From Rhizobium sp. WYCCWR10014 (GTDB lineage: Bacteria; Pseudomonadota; Alphaproteobacteria; Rhizobiales; Rhizobiaceae), in the NCBI RefSeq assembly GCF_001657485.1, contig NZ_LXFU01000051.1, forward strand, positions 109,542 to 173,541: a stretch of DNA of 64,000 nucleotides. Reading direction: 5' to 3'. Each line of letters opens with the position of its first letter. The stretch's first letter is position 1. The notes below the pieces were generated by a model. The model did not search any database. It was given only the letters and a program-made list of their open reading frames with translations, and was not told the DNA's origin. Below, in pieces: positions 6,739 to 15,277 of this stretch. A program made the translations under genes and the position numbers.

Positions 6739-8109
6739 ATGAGCAAATCCTTCGGCGCGATGTCGGTCGCGCAGCTTTCGGTCCTCATTCAAGGTGGCGC
6801 GGCCGATCCTGTCGAGGTGGCCGAGGCGGTCTTTGATTCCATCGCGAATTATGCCGACAGGGCGATCTTCACCACACTGCTTGAAGGCCGGGCGATGGAG
6901 GAGGCGCGAGCCTCTTCGCGACGTCTGCTGGAAGGGCGCTCGCTTGGATTGCTGGACGGCATTCCGATAGCCTGGAAGGATCTTTTCGACATGGAAGGCT
7001 TGCCGACGACGGCGGGTTCCGTCGTTCTGGCAAAGGATATGCCGGCCAAGCGCGATGCAGCTGTCGTTGCTTTGCTCAGGCAGGCGGGCATGGTCGCAGT
7101 CGGACGCACCAATATGAGCGAATTCGCCTTTTCCGGCCTCGGCATCAATCCGCATTACGGCACGCCGGTAAATCCGCGAAGCCTCGATCGCCCACGCATT
7201 CCGGGCGGCTCATCCTCCGGTGCGGGTGTCGTCGTCGCGGCCGGGTTGGTGCCGGTCGCCATGGGCACCGATACCGGCGGCTCAGTGCGTATTCCCGCCG
7301 CTTTCAATGGTATCGTCGGCTATAAAGCAACACGCGGCCGCCATGCGATGGCAGGCGTCTATCCGCTGGCAAAGAGCCTGGATTCGCTGGGACCGCTCTG
7401 CCGCAGCGTCAGGGACGTGGTCTGGATCGATGCGGCAATGCGCGGGCTGACGGCGCCCGATGTCGTTGAGCTTCCCCTGCAAGGCCTGGAACTCATCGTG
7501 CCTGAAAATATCGTCTTCGATGGCGCTGAAGCCGGCGTCGTCGATGCGTTCGAGGCAGCTCTGGGACGTTTTCAAAGGGCGGGCGCCAAGGTTGCCCGCA
7601 CCGTCATCCCTGCCTTCAACGAGATATTCGATCTGATGACGAGATATGGTCCGCTGGTGACGGCGGAGGCTTTCGCACTTCACCGCGAACGCTTGGCAGG
7701 ACCGGACGCGGACAGCATGGACCACCGTGTCGTCATGCGCACCCGTCTCGGAAGCAAGACGACGCTGCCCGATTACTTGGCGATCCTCGAGGCGCGCAGC
7801 CGCCTGATCGCCGATGTCGAGCGCCTCGTTGGCGACCGGCTGCTCGCCTTTCCGACCGTCGCCCATGTCGCGCCGCCGATCGGGCCGTTGGAGCAGGATG
7901 ACGAGCTGTTCTTCACGACGAACAACAAGACGTTGCGCAACACTGCGCTCGGCAATTTCCTCGACTGGTGCGGCGTTTCCATTCCCTGCGGCACGGGCGA
8001 GGCTGGCATGCCTGTTGGACTGCTGCTTTCGGCCACCGCCCATCGCGATGAGGCGCTGCTGGGGATTGCCCTTGCCGCCGAGGCAGTCATCCGCGACGAT
8101 TTTGCCTGA
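6739..8109 (+). CDS. Amidase signature family hydrolase
   Basis: From the ATG at 6739 the product is 456 residues, normal for the amidase signature family. The catalytic Ser-Ser-Lys set is present: Lys80 (IPIAWKDLF), the cis-serine in PGGSSSGAG (about 158-160) and the nucleophile Ser182 in GTDTGGSVR. No signal peptide is visible, so it is likely cytoplasmic. The start is uncertain because no strong ribosome site is seen; an in-frame start at 6658 exists. It hydrolyses a carboxylic amide of unknown identity. The isomerase-like gene follows after 66 bases, probably in one operon. Confidence 0.88.
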   Translation: MSKSFGAMSVAQLSVLIQGGAADPVEVAEAVFDSIANYADRAIFTTLLEGRAMEEARASSRRLLEGRSLGLLDGIPIAWKDLFDMEGLPTTAGSVVLAKDMPAKRDAAVVALLRQAGMVAVGRTNMSEFAFSGLGINPHYGTPVNPRSLDRPRIPGGSSSGAGVVVAAGLVPVAMGTDTGGSVRIPAAFNGIVGYKATRGRHAMAGVYPLAKSLDSLGPLCRSVRDVVWIDAAMRGLTAPDVVELPLQGLELIVPENIVFDGAEAGVVDAFEAALGRFQRAGAKVARTVIPAFNEIFDLMTRYGPLVTAEAFALHRERLAGPDADSMDHRVVMRTRLGSKTTLPDYLAILEARSRLIADVERLVGDRLLAFPTVAHVAPPIGPLEQDDELFFTTNNKTLRNTALGNFLDWCGVSIPCGTGEAGMPVGLLLSATAHRDEALLGIALAAEAVIRDDFA

Positions 8110-8175
8110 ATTGGCAATTGAACCGCCGGGATTTAGTTGCCATTGATGGCATTAGGAGATCCCGGAGGAAAGCAA

Positions 8176-9036
8176 GTGCAGGTTTTGCAAAACGGACGTT
8201 TCGCGGTTTCGACATGGTCGCTGCATCGGCTGCTCGGCGCCGTTCATGCCTATAGTCCCGATCCCGAGAAAAGTGTTGCGGCGAAAGAACCTTATGGCCC
8301 CGGTGCCGCGGCGCTGATCGACGTGCCGGCGGCGCTGGTCGCGCGCGGCGTCAATCGGCTGGAGGTCTGCTCCTTCCATCTGCCGAGCCTTGACGCCGCC
8401 TATATAAGCGAATTGTGCGATGCGATGGCGGCCTCGAACGTGCTGTTCCAGACGCTGCTCGTCGAGGACGGTGATCCGAGCCATCCCGAGACGGCCGAAC
8501 GCGACGTTGAATGGATGGCGAAGTGGATCGACATCGCTGCTGCCCTTGGGGCGCAGAGGATGCGCGTCATTGCCGGCAAGCAGAAGCCGACGGAGGAAAA
8601 CCTTACCCGCGCCGCCCGCCATCTGAACTGGCTGGCCGGAAAGGCGGAAGGCAGCGGCGTGCGTGTCGTCGTCGAGAACTGGTTCGACCTGCTGCCGTCG
8701 CCGGTCGAGATGAACTGGCTGCTGGACCGGCTGGACGGCAAGGTCGGTCTCAACGGCGACCTCGGCAACTGGGCGGCGCCGGCCAAATATCAAGGCCTCG
8801 CCGACATCATGGGCCGGGCGGAAATCTGCCATGCCAAGGCCGATTACGGCGTCACCGGCCTCGATGCCGAGGATTACCGCACGTGCCTGGAGATGTGCGA
8901 GAAGGCCGGTTACGACGGCCCCTTCACGCTGATCTATGACTCGCCCTTCTTCCCTGACGAATGGGACGGCATCCTGCTGCAGAAGGCGTTCATAGAGGAC
9001 TTCCTGCGCGAGGCGCCGGCGCGCAGAACGGCTTAA
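8176..9036 (+). CDS. Sugar phosphate isomerase/epimerase-like TIM barrel protein
   Basis: The 286-residue protein belongs to the xylose isomerase-like TIM barrel/AP endonuclease 2 superfamily. Characteristic strands carry likely metal ligands (VVVENWFDLL, GLNGDLGNW, ICHAKADYG). GTG at 8176 is preferred because GGAGG at 8164-8168 is correctly spaced; an upstream ATG at 8137 lacks a site. It probably acts with the preceding amidase on a sugar or polyol-type substrate, but neither substrate nor reaction can be named. It converges with betC. Confidence 0.75.
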   Translation: MQVLQNGRFAVSTWSLHRLLGAVHAYSPDPEKSVAAKEPYGPGAAALIDVPAALVARGVNRLEVCSFHLPSLDAAYISELCDAMAASNVLFQTLLVEDGDPSHPETAERDVEWMAKWIDIAAALGAQRMRVIAGKQKPTEENLTRAARHLNWLAGKAEGSGVRVVVENWFDLLPSPVEMNWLLDRLDGKVGLNGDLGNWAAPAKYQGLADIMGRAEICHAKADYGVTGLDAEDYRTCLEMCEKAGYDGPFTLIYDSPFFPDEWDGILLQKAFIEDFLREAPARRTA

Positions 9037-9053
9037 TCAGAAGCACTTCTTGC

Positions 9054-10568
9054 TCATTCCTGGCGTGGGAATCTTTGGTTTTCCTCCAGCACGTTCAGAT
9101 CCATGTGGTTGCGCATATAGCGCTCCGAGGCTTTCTGCAGCGGCTGATAGTCCCACGGATAATAGGCCCCATTGCGCAGCGCCGCATAGACCACCCAGCG
9201 GCGCGCCTGGCTTTCGCGCACGGCTGCGTCGAAAGCGGAAAGGTTCCAGCGCCGGCCGGCCTGTTCGACAAGTCTTGCCAAGATCCCGGCGTGCGCCGGG
9301 TCGGCCGCCAGATTGTCGAGCTCCTGCGGATCGGCGTCGAGATCAAAAAGCATCGGCGGGTCCTTCTCGCAGAGCGAGAGTTTGTATCGCCCGTCCCGGA
9401 TGCAGACGAGCGGCGCTTCGGAACCCTCTGCGGCATATTCCATCGGCACAGGGCTGCGGCTGCCGGTGCCTTCGGCAAGCGCTGCGAGATCCTCGCCCTC
9501 GGTCCATGGCTTCAGCGAGGCGATATCGATCCCGGCAAGACCGGCCAGCGTCGGTGTCACATCGAGCGTGGAGACAGGCTGATCGATCCGTCTGGGCTTC
9601 CAGCCGGGTACTGACATCATCAGCGGAACGCGGGCCGATCCTTCGAAGAAGTTCATCTTGAACCAGAGGCCGCGATCGCCGAGCATATCGCCATGGTCGG
9701 ACGCAAAGAGGATGATCGTGTTGTCAGTCATGCGGGTCCGTTCCAGGACGCCCAGAATGTCGCCGATCTTCTCGTCGACATAGGAGATATTGGCGAAATA
9801 GCCGCGCCTTGCCCGCCTGATCTGCTCATCGCTGATGTCGAAAGCGTCGTGGTCGCAGGCCTTCATCAAACGCTGCGAGTGCGGGTCCTGCCGCTCGAAG
9901 GCAATCGGCGCAACCGTCGGGTCAAGTGCCGGGCAATCCTCATAGAGGTCCCAGAATTTGCGGCGCGCGACATAGGGGTCGTGCGGATGGGTGAAGCTGA
10001 CGGTCAGGCACCAGGGGCGCTCGTCATGGCCGCGCGAGAGATCGAACAGCTTGCGGGCGGCATGGTAGGCGACCTCGTCGTCATATTCCATCTGGTTGGT
10101 GATCTCGGCAATGCCGGCGCCGGTGACCGAGCCCAGATTGTGATACCACCAGTCTATGCGTTCGCCGGGCTTGTTATAATCGGGCGTCCAGCCAAAATCG
10201 GCCGGGTATATGTCCGTCGTCAGCCGCTCCTCGAAGCCATGCAACTGATCGGGGCCGACGAAATGCATCTTGCCGGAAAGCGCCGTCTGGTATCCGGCAG
10301 CGCGCAGATGATGCGCATAGGTCGGAATGTCAGAGGCAAATTCCGCCGCATTGTCATAGACGCGGGTTCGGCTCGGCAATTGTCCGGACATGAAGGAGGC
10401 CCGCGCCGGTGCGCAGAGCGGGCTTGCCGTATAGGCGTTGGTGAAGCGCACGGAACGCTCCGCCAATGATTTCAGATGCGGCGCATGCAGAAACTCGGCC
10501 GGCCCATCTGGAAAGAAAGTCCCATTCAGCTGATCGACCATCAGGATGAGGATATTCGGACGAGCCAT
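9054..10568 (-). CDS. betC: Choline-sulfatase
   Basis: The 504-residue protein is very close over its whole length to rhizobial BetC, which releases choline and sulfate from choline-O-sulfate. The sulfatase signature LCAPARASF places the formylglycine cysteine at Cys52 and the stabilising arginine at Arg56. The metal site includes the N-terminal VDQ and the later FASDHGDML. BetC-specific stretches such as SGKMHFVGPDQLHGFEE are present, as is the long C-terminal tail ending in YPWDYQPLQKASERYM. No signal peptide is seen, so it acts in the cytoplasm. The product choline would feed glycine betaine synthesis; no betABI genes lie nearby. Confidence 0.95.
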   Translation of the reverse strand: MARPNILILMVDQLNGTFFPDGPAEFLHAPHLKSLAERSVRFTNAYTASPLCAPARASFMSGQLPSRTRVYDNAAEFASDIPTYAHHLRAAGYQTALSGKMHFVGPDQLHGFEERLTTDIYPADFGWTPDYNKPGERIDWWYHNLGSVTGAGIAEITNQMEYDDEVAYHAARKLFDLSRGHDERPWCLTVSFTHPHDPYVARRKFWDLYEDCPALDPTVAPIAFERQDPHSQRLMKACDHDAFDISDEQIRRARRGYFANISYVDEKIGDILGVLERTRMTDNTIILFASDHGDMLGDRGLWFKMNFFEGSARVPLMMSVPGWKPRRIDQPVSTLDVTPTLAGLAGIDIASLKPWTEGEDLAALAEGTGSRSPVPMEYAAEGSEAPLVCIRDGRYKLSLCEKDPPMLFDLDADPQELDNLAADPAHAGILARLVEQAGRRWNLSAFDAAVRESQARRWVVYAALRNGAYYPWDYQPLQKASERYMRNHMDLNVLEENQRFPRQE

Positions 10569-10652
10569 GTGACATTGTCTCCTGTGGTCTCAAAGGCCGG
10601 GGTAGGTCCTGTTGAAGTGCACCCATTGTTATTTGCAGATCTTATCAAAGCC

Positions 10653-10666
10653 AGTATCATAATACT
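10653..10666. promoter_or_regulatory. Candidate LysR binding site between betC and its regulator
   Basis: AGTAT-CATA-ATACT is a perfect interrupted dyad in the 140-base divergent region. It lies 43 bases upstream of the LysR start and 85 upstream of betC. Position and form suit a LysR-type site; binding is not shown. Confidence 0.45.
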
Positions 10667-10708
10667 TGTAAAGCTGGGTTTTTTTGATGTTTGCCAAAAG
10701 GAATTTTT

Positions 10709-11611
10709 ATGTCAGACCGCCGGCCTGAGCTGGGATGGATGCGCATCTTCGCCGAGGTCGCAAGGCTCGGCAGCTTTTCGGCCGCGGCGGCAGGTCTCGG
10801 CCTTACGCAGCCTGCCGTCAGTTACCAGATTCGGCGCCTGGAGGAGCAGTTCGGCGTCGCCCTGCTGCGCCGGCAGCATCGCGGCGTCGAGTTGACCGCG
10901 GAGGGCGAACGGCTTTTCCAGGTCACCGCCAAGACGGTTGGTGACATCGATACTCTGGCGCGCAGTTTTCGCACCGAGGCTCAAAGGCCGGTCGTCAGAC
11001 TGAGAACCGACTATGCCTTTTCAGCGCTTTGGCTGATCCCGCGCATGCACGGCTTTCGCCTGCTTCACCCCGAAACGGATATACAGATCGTCGCGACCCA
11101 GAGGCTTGAGCCCGGCTTTCGTGACGACGCAGATGTGGTGGTGGTTTTCGGCACAAAGGCCGAATTCGGCGCCATCGGATCACTCCTGCTGCAGGAAAAG
11201 GTCGTGCCCGTCTGCACGCGAGGCTTTCTCGATCGCAACGGCCCGTTCGCCGATCCGCAGCAGCTGGCCAAGGCGATCCTGATCCATCTCGATTCGCCGA
11301 CGCCATCGCCCTGGTTCGACTGGCGAAGTTATCTTGCCGAATTCTCCGTTGCTCGCGATCTCCATGCCGGCCGCGGCGATGTCAGCTTCAACACCTACTC
11401 GCTGGTTGTCCAGGCCGCGCTCAGCGAACAGGGCGTGGCGATCGGCTGGATGGGGCTGGTTGATACGCTTCTCTCCACGCATATGCTGGTGGAAGCCGGG
11501 CCGCCGCTCGAGGCACCCGACCGCGGTTATTGGCTGATACCGCCGCGATCGGCAAACGCTGATAGCGAGAGGCTCAGCACCTGGCTGGTGGATGAAGTCG
11601 GCAGGACATGA
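10709..11611 (+). CDS. LysR family regulator, divergent from betC
   Basis: The roughly 300-residue protein has a LysR helix-turn-helix at the N-terminus (MRIFAEVARLGSFSAAAAGL, then TQPAVSYQIRRLEEQFG) and a periplasmic-binding-like effector domain (about 90-295). The ATG at 10709 has GGA six bases upstream; the in-frame TTG at 10691 is less likely. Divergent pairing with betC strongly suggests that it controls choline sulfatase. In pseudomonads a LysR protein has the same genomic position relative to betC. Confidence 0.9.
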   Translation: MSDRRPELGWMRIFAEVARLGSFSAAAAGLGLTQPAVSYQIRRLEEQFGVALLRRQHRGVELTAEGERLFQVTAKTVGDIDTLARSFRTEAQRPVVRLRTDYAFSALWLIPRMHGFRLLHPETDIQIVATQRLEPGFRDDADVVVVFGTKAEFGAIGSLLLQEKVVPVCTRGFLDRNGPFADPQQLAKAILIHLDSPTPSPWFDWRSYLAEFSVARDLHAGRGDVSFNTYSLVVQAALSEQGVAIGWMGLVDTLLSTHMLVEAGPPLEAPDRGYWLIPPRSANADSERLSTWLVDEVGRT

Positions 11612-11730
11612 CATTCGGACGGAGGCCGGCCGGTCATTGCATCGGAATATGTGTGCGCTCAGGAGAGAAGCCTTGTCATGACCGACGCCGACCGACATTG
11701 TGGCATCGATTCATAGGGAAGGACCGAAGC

Positions 11731-11934
11731 ATGTCGCGAACCATCGGATACGTCGTTGGACTGCTCATGATCCTGTTGGGACTGATCTGGATCGCCCAGG
11801 GAAGTGGCTATTTTCCCTATCCCGCGTCCAGTTTCATGATCAACCAAAGCATCTGGGTTCTCTGGGGAGGCATCATGGCTGTCGCGGGGCTGGCTGTGAC
11901 AATCATTATCTCACGACTGCGCCGGAGAGGATGA
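11731..11934 (+). CDS. Small two-span membrane protein
   Basis: The 67-residue protein consists of two hydrophobic helices (about 4-26, IGYVVGLLMILLGLIWIA; about 38-62, SIWVLWGGIMAVAGLAVTII) with a short polar loop and a basic RLRRRG end. The ATG at 11731 has GGGAAGGA upstream. It is probably an inner-membrane protein. No function can be given; it lies between the LysR gene and the aldolase gene on the same strand. Confidence 0.7.
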   Translation: MSRTIGYVVGLLMILLGLIWIAQGSGYFPYPASSFMINQSIWVLWGGIMAVAGLAVTIIISRLRRRG

Positions 11935-11946
11935 GCCGGCACGTGC

Positions 11947-12021
11947 ATGGCTTTGAGGGAGTTCGACATCGACGAGTTCCTCGAGCAGAAATATCTGGCG
12001 GCTAACGGCCTGTCGAATTGA
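11947..12021 (+). CDS. Possible 24-residue leader peptide or gene remnant
   Basis: An ATG at 11947 opens a short acidic frame (MALREFDIDEFLEQKY onward) whose stop overlaps the GAGGAG ribosome site of the aldolase gene. It could couple translation to the aldolase or be the tail of a lost gene. There is no strong ribosome site of its own. Confidence 0.25.
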   Translation: MALREFDIDEFLEQKYLAANGLSN

Positions 12022-12031
12022 GGAGAATGGC

Positions 12032-12823
12032 ATGAGCGCAGCTGAAATCGACGGCTTTGCGGACCGGATCAGGCAGCACCGGGGCGGCATGATCTCCGCC
12101 TGGATCGGTATTCCCGACGCCACGCTCGCCAATCACCTGGCGCAGGAGGCCTTCGACACCATCGTGCTGGATATGCAGCACGGCATGTGGGACATGCCCT
12201 CGGCAGCCAACGCCGTCGCCCAGGTGCGGCTTGCCGGCAAGCCGGCGCTGGCGCGCATACCAGTCGGCGATTTCGCTTCCGCCTCGCGCCTGCTCGACGC
12301 CGGAGCCTCCGGCATCATCGCGCCGATGATCAATTCGGCCGAAGACGCGCAAGCCTTCGTCAAGAGCACCAAATACCCGCCTCTCGGCGAACGCAGCTGG
12401 GGACCGTCGCTGGCGCTCAACCATACAGGCCTGTCTGCCGATGATTATCTGAAGAACGCCAACGCACTCACCGTCGCCATCGCCATGATCGAGACCCGGG
12501 CGGCACTCGAGGCGATCGACGGCATCCTCGGCGTTGCCGGCATCGATGGAATTTTCATCGGTCCTTCCGACCTTTCGATTGCACTCTCCAACGGTGATCA
12601 GGTGGCGCCGAACGCCGCCGAGATCGACAGCGCCATGCAGCATGCGGTTTCGCGCTGCCGCGCCCATGGCAAATTCGCCTGCGCCTTCGCCGGCGACGGC
12701 GAGCGGGCCGGCGAATTGCTGAAATTCGGCTTCGATCTGGTCATTGCCGGTGCCGAGACAGCGCAGTTGCGCTCCGGCGCCCGCCGCGCCATCAATGCTG
12801 CCCGCAGGATCGCTTCGGCTTGA
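12032..12823 (+). CDS. HpcH/HpaI family class II aldolase
   Basis: The 263-residue protein is a full-length HpcH/HpaI aldolase. These enzymes cleave or form 2-oxo-4-hydroxy acids with a divalent metal. Visible active-site residues are His50 (VLDMQHG), Arg75 (ALARIP), Glu154 (AMIETRAA) and Asp180 (FIGPSDLS), the last two being metal ligands in the family. ATG at 12032 follows GAGGAG. The exact substrate (for example 4-hydroxy-2-oxoheptanedioate or a sugar-derived keto acid) cannot be read from the sequence. It converges with the spermidine-synthase-like gene. Confidence 0.9.
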   Translation: MSAAEIDGFADRIRQHRGGMISAWIGIPDATLANHLAQEAFDTIVLDMQHGMWDMPSAANAVAQVRLAGKPALARIPVGDFASASRLLDAGASGIIAPMINSAEDAQAFVKSTKYPPLGERSWGPSLALNHTGLSADDYLKNANALTVAIAMIETRAALEAIDGILGVAGIDGIFIGPSDLSIALSNGDQVAPNAAEIDSAMQHAVSRCRAHGKFACAFAGDGERAGELLKFGFDLVIAGAETAQLRSGARRAINAARRIASA

Positions 12824-12826
12824 GCG

Positions 12827-13507
12827 TCATTTCACCGGCTTGACGGCCAGCCAGATGACGTGGCGGGCGCCGCCGCGTTTGCCGTTGGCGCGGGTATTGA
12901 CCGCATCGACGGCAAAACCGCTGCCCTTGAGACGTCGCGTGAAATCGGGGTCCGGACCGGACGACCAGACGGCGAGCACGCCGCCGGGGCGCAATGCGTC
13001 GCCGGCGGCGCGAAGGCCGGCGAAATCATAAAGCCGATCGTTGGATTTGCGGGTCAGGCCATCAGGGCCGTTATCGACATCGAGCAGGATCGCGTCATAG
13101 GCAGCCCTGCCGGCGCGGATCGCTTCGCCGACGTCGCCCTGATGGATGCTGACACGCGGATCGTCGAGGCAACCCTTGAAGACCTCGGCCATCGGCCCGC
13201 GCGCCCAGGCGATGACGGCAGGCACCAGTTCGGCGACGGTGACGCCGGCATCATCGGGAAGGACGGCGAGAGCGGCGCGCAGGGTAAAACCCATGCCGAG
13301 CCCGCCGATCAGTATTCTTGGTCTTGGATGCGTCTTGATTCGCTCCCACGACAGCGTTGCAAGTGCTTCCTCCGAGCCGCTGAGGCGGCTGTTCATCAGC
13401 TCGTTGGCGCCGAGCATGATCGAGAATTCGCTGCCGCGCTGCTTCAGCCGCAATTCGCCGTTTTCACCGGGAATGGTCGCGGAATCGAGCTGGATCCAGG
13501 GCAGCAT
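12827..13507 (-). CDS. Spermidine synthase-like protein
   Basis: The 226-residue protein has a Rossmann-type AdoMet/dcAdoMet fold. A glycine-rich loop lies near residue 67 (ILIGGLGMGFTLR), an acidic ligand residue follows (VTVAELVPAVIAWAR), and ILLDVDNGPDGLT is at about 140. The frame resembles SpeE-like proteins, but the family signature GGGDG is replaced by GGLGMG. Polyamine aminopropyl transfer is therefore uncertain and a methyltransferase is equally possible. The gene stands alone, convergent with the aldolase. Confidence 0.75.
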   Translation of the reverse strand: MLPWIQLDSATIPGENGELRLKQRGSEFSIMLGANELMNSRLSGSEEALATLSWERIKTHPRPRILIGGLGMGFTLRAALAVLPDDAGVTVAELVPAVIAWARGPMAEVFKGCLDDPRVSIHQGDVGEAIRAGRAAYDAILLDVDNGPDGLTRKSNDRLYDFAGLRAAGDALRPGGVLAVWSSGPDPDFTRRLKGSGFAVDAVNTRANGKRGGARHVIWLAVKPVK

Positions 13508-13559
13508 GACGGCTTCGCCTCTTATGAAAGGGACCGTCCCCTAGCATAGGGCGCTAGAT

Positions 13560-13579
13560 GAGGCCAGCAAGCCGGCCTC
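13560..13579 (-). terminator. Hairpin at the end of the GH3/importer operon
   Basis: GAGGCC and GGCCTC pair around an eight-base loop and overlap the last ATPase stop codon. There is no U run, so it is a weak terminator candidate. Confidence 0.3.
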
Positions 13580-14477
13580 AGATCATCCGGATGAAATGAT
13601 CCGGCCCCATTTCGATTATGTCGTCCTGCGGCACGGCCGAACGGCGGCGGATATCCTCCACCTCGTCGGGCCTCAGCCGGGCCTTCGGGTCGTCGAAGCG
13701 GACATCCGGATCGGGTACGGCCGAGAGCAGCAGACGGGTATAGGGATGCAGCGGATTGTCGATCACCTTGGCAACGCTGCCCCATTCGACGATCTGGCCG
13801 GCATACATCACGGCGATGTCCTCGGCGACATAACGGGCGGTGGCGATATCATGGGTGATGTAGAGCAGGCCGAGATTCCTCTCCTGCTTCATCTCGTTCA
13901 ACAGGTTCAGCACGCCGAGGCGCACCGAGACGTCGAGCATCGAGGTCGGTTCGTCGGCGACGATCACCTCCGGCTTGACGGCCAAGGCGCGAGCGATGTT
14001 GACGCGCTGGCGCTGGCCGCCGGAGAGTTCGTGCGGATATTTCGGCGCGACGAGATCGGGATCGAGCCTGACGCGCTGCAGCAGTTCGCGGATCGCGGCG
14101 TCGATCTCGGCCCCCTTGATCTCCGGGCGGTGCAGCTTCAGCGGCCGCCGGAGATGATGGGCGATGGTGTGGGCAGGGTTCAGCGAGGCGAAGGGGTCCT
14201 GGAAGATCATCTGCACCGAGCGGCGGTAGCGGGCGATCTCAGCGGATTTCGCCGCCTCGACAGGCCGGCCCTTGTAGAGGATCCGGCCGGATGTCGGCAG
14301 ATATTCGCGCATCGCCATGCGGGCGCAGGTGGTCTTGCCGCTGCCGGATTCGCCAACGAGCGCCAGCGCCCGGCCGGCATGCAGCGAAAACGAGATGGCG
14401 CGCGCCGCATGCACGGCCCCGGAACCATAGCCGAAGGTCTTCGTCACCTGGTCGAGCGCGAGTATGGCGTCTGTCAT
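13578..14477 (-). CDS. Peptide/nickel-type ABC transporter ATPase (DppF/OppF-like)
   Basis: The 299-residue ATPase has Walker A GESGSGKTT near residue 40, the signature LSGGQRQRVNIARAL near 150 and Walker B VIVADEPTS near 172. The C-terminal oligopeptide-transporter extension (HPYTRLLLSAVPDPD) is present. Its ATG overlaps the stop of the upstream ATPase by four bases. It is the last gene of the operon and energises import of the ligand held by the binding protein at 17187. Confidence 0.93.
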   Translation of the reverse strand: MTDAILALDQVTKTFGYGSGAVHAARAISFSLHAGRALALVGESGSGKTTCARMAMREYLPTSGRILYKGRPVEAAKSAEIARYRRSVQMIFQDPFASLNPAHTIAHHLRRPLKLHRPEIKGAEIDAAIRELLQRVRLDPDLVAPKYPHELSGGQRQRVNIARALAVKPEVIVADEPTSMLDVSVRLGVLNLLNEMKQERNLGLLYITHDIATARYVAEDIAVMYAGQIVEWGSVAKVIDNPLHPYTRLLLSAVPDPDVRFDDPKARLRPDEVEDIRRRSAVPQDDIIEMGPDHFIRMI

Positions 14478-15277
14478 AAGAGCACTCCTCCGTGCAGCGA
14501 GGGGAAAGAGGCCCAGAGCTTCTTCGTGTAGTCGTGCTTGGGCGTTCGGTAGATCGCTTCGGCCGTGTTCTGCTCCACCAGCTGGCCAGATAGCATGATG
14601 CCGATGCGGTCGCAGAATTGCACCATCAGCCCGAGATCATGGGTGATGAACAGCACGGAAAAGCCGAAGCTGCGGCGCAATTCATTGATGCGCTGCAGGA
14701 TTTCGCGCTGGACGACGACGTCGAGCGCCGTCGTCGGCTCGTCCATGACGACGAGCTTCGGATCGAGCGCCATGCAGATGGCGATGACGATGCGCTGGCG
14801 CATGCCGCCGGAAAACTGGTGCGGATAGTCGCGCATGCGATCCGGCGCGATGTCGACGAGCGTCAGCATTTCGGCGGTGCGCTCGCGGGCTGCAGCACGG
14901 CTCATGTTCTTGTGAGTGCGCAGCATGTCGTAGAATTGCGTTTCGATGCGCAGCACCGGGTTCAGCGAGTTCATGGCGCTCTGAAAGACCATGGCGACCT
15001 CACGCCAGCGGAATGCGCTGAGCGCCTGCCGGTCGAGGCCGAGCACGTCGCGGCCGTCGAGCAGGATGCGGCTTTCCTTGCGGATCAGCGCCGGCGGCTT
15101 GTGCAGGCGGCTGATGGCAAAAGCGATGGTGCTCTTGCCGCAACCGGATTCGCCGGCCAAGCCGAAAACCTCGCCGGGCGCGACATCGAAACTGACATCC
15201 TCGACGGCGCGGAAATCCTTCTCCTCGCCGATATAGTCGATGGTGAGGTTTCTCACCGAAAGCAGCGGCTGCGTCAC
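14474..15277 (-). CDS. Peptide/nickel-type ABC transporter ATPase (DppD/OppD-like)
   Basis: The 267-residue ATPase has Walker A GESGCGKST, the signature FSGGMRQRIVIAICMAL and Walker B LVVMDEPTTALD. The start is taken as GTG at 15277, which overlaps the permease stop (GTGA) and has GGGGAGGG upstream; a much longer open frame upstream is ignored as overlap with the permease. It pairs with the next ATPase as the heterodimeric motor. Confidence 0.92.
   Translation of the reverse strand: MTQPLLSVRNLTIDYIGEEKDFRAVEDVSFDVAPGEVFGLAGESGCGKSTIAFAISRLHKPPALIRKESRILLDGRDVLGLDRQALSAFRWREVAMVFQSAMNSLNPVLRIETQFYDMLRTHKNMSRAAARERTAEMLTLVDIAPDRMRDYPHQFSGGMRQRIVIAICMALDPKLVVMDEPTTALDVVVQREILQRINELRRSFGFSVLFITHDLGLMVQFCDRIGIMLSGQLVEQNTAEAIYRTPKHDYTKKLWASFPSLHGGVLL

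Noticed and set aside
11935..12031. A terminator between the small membrane gene and the aldolase gene
   Set aside because: No stable stem with a U run is present; the genes may be cotranscribed.
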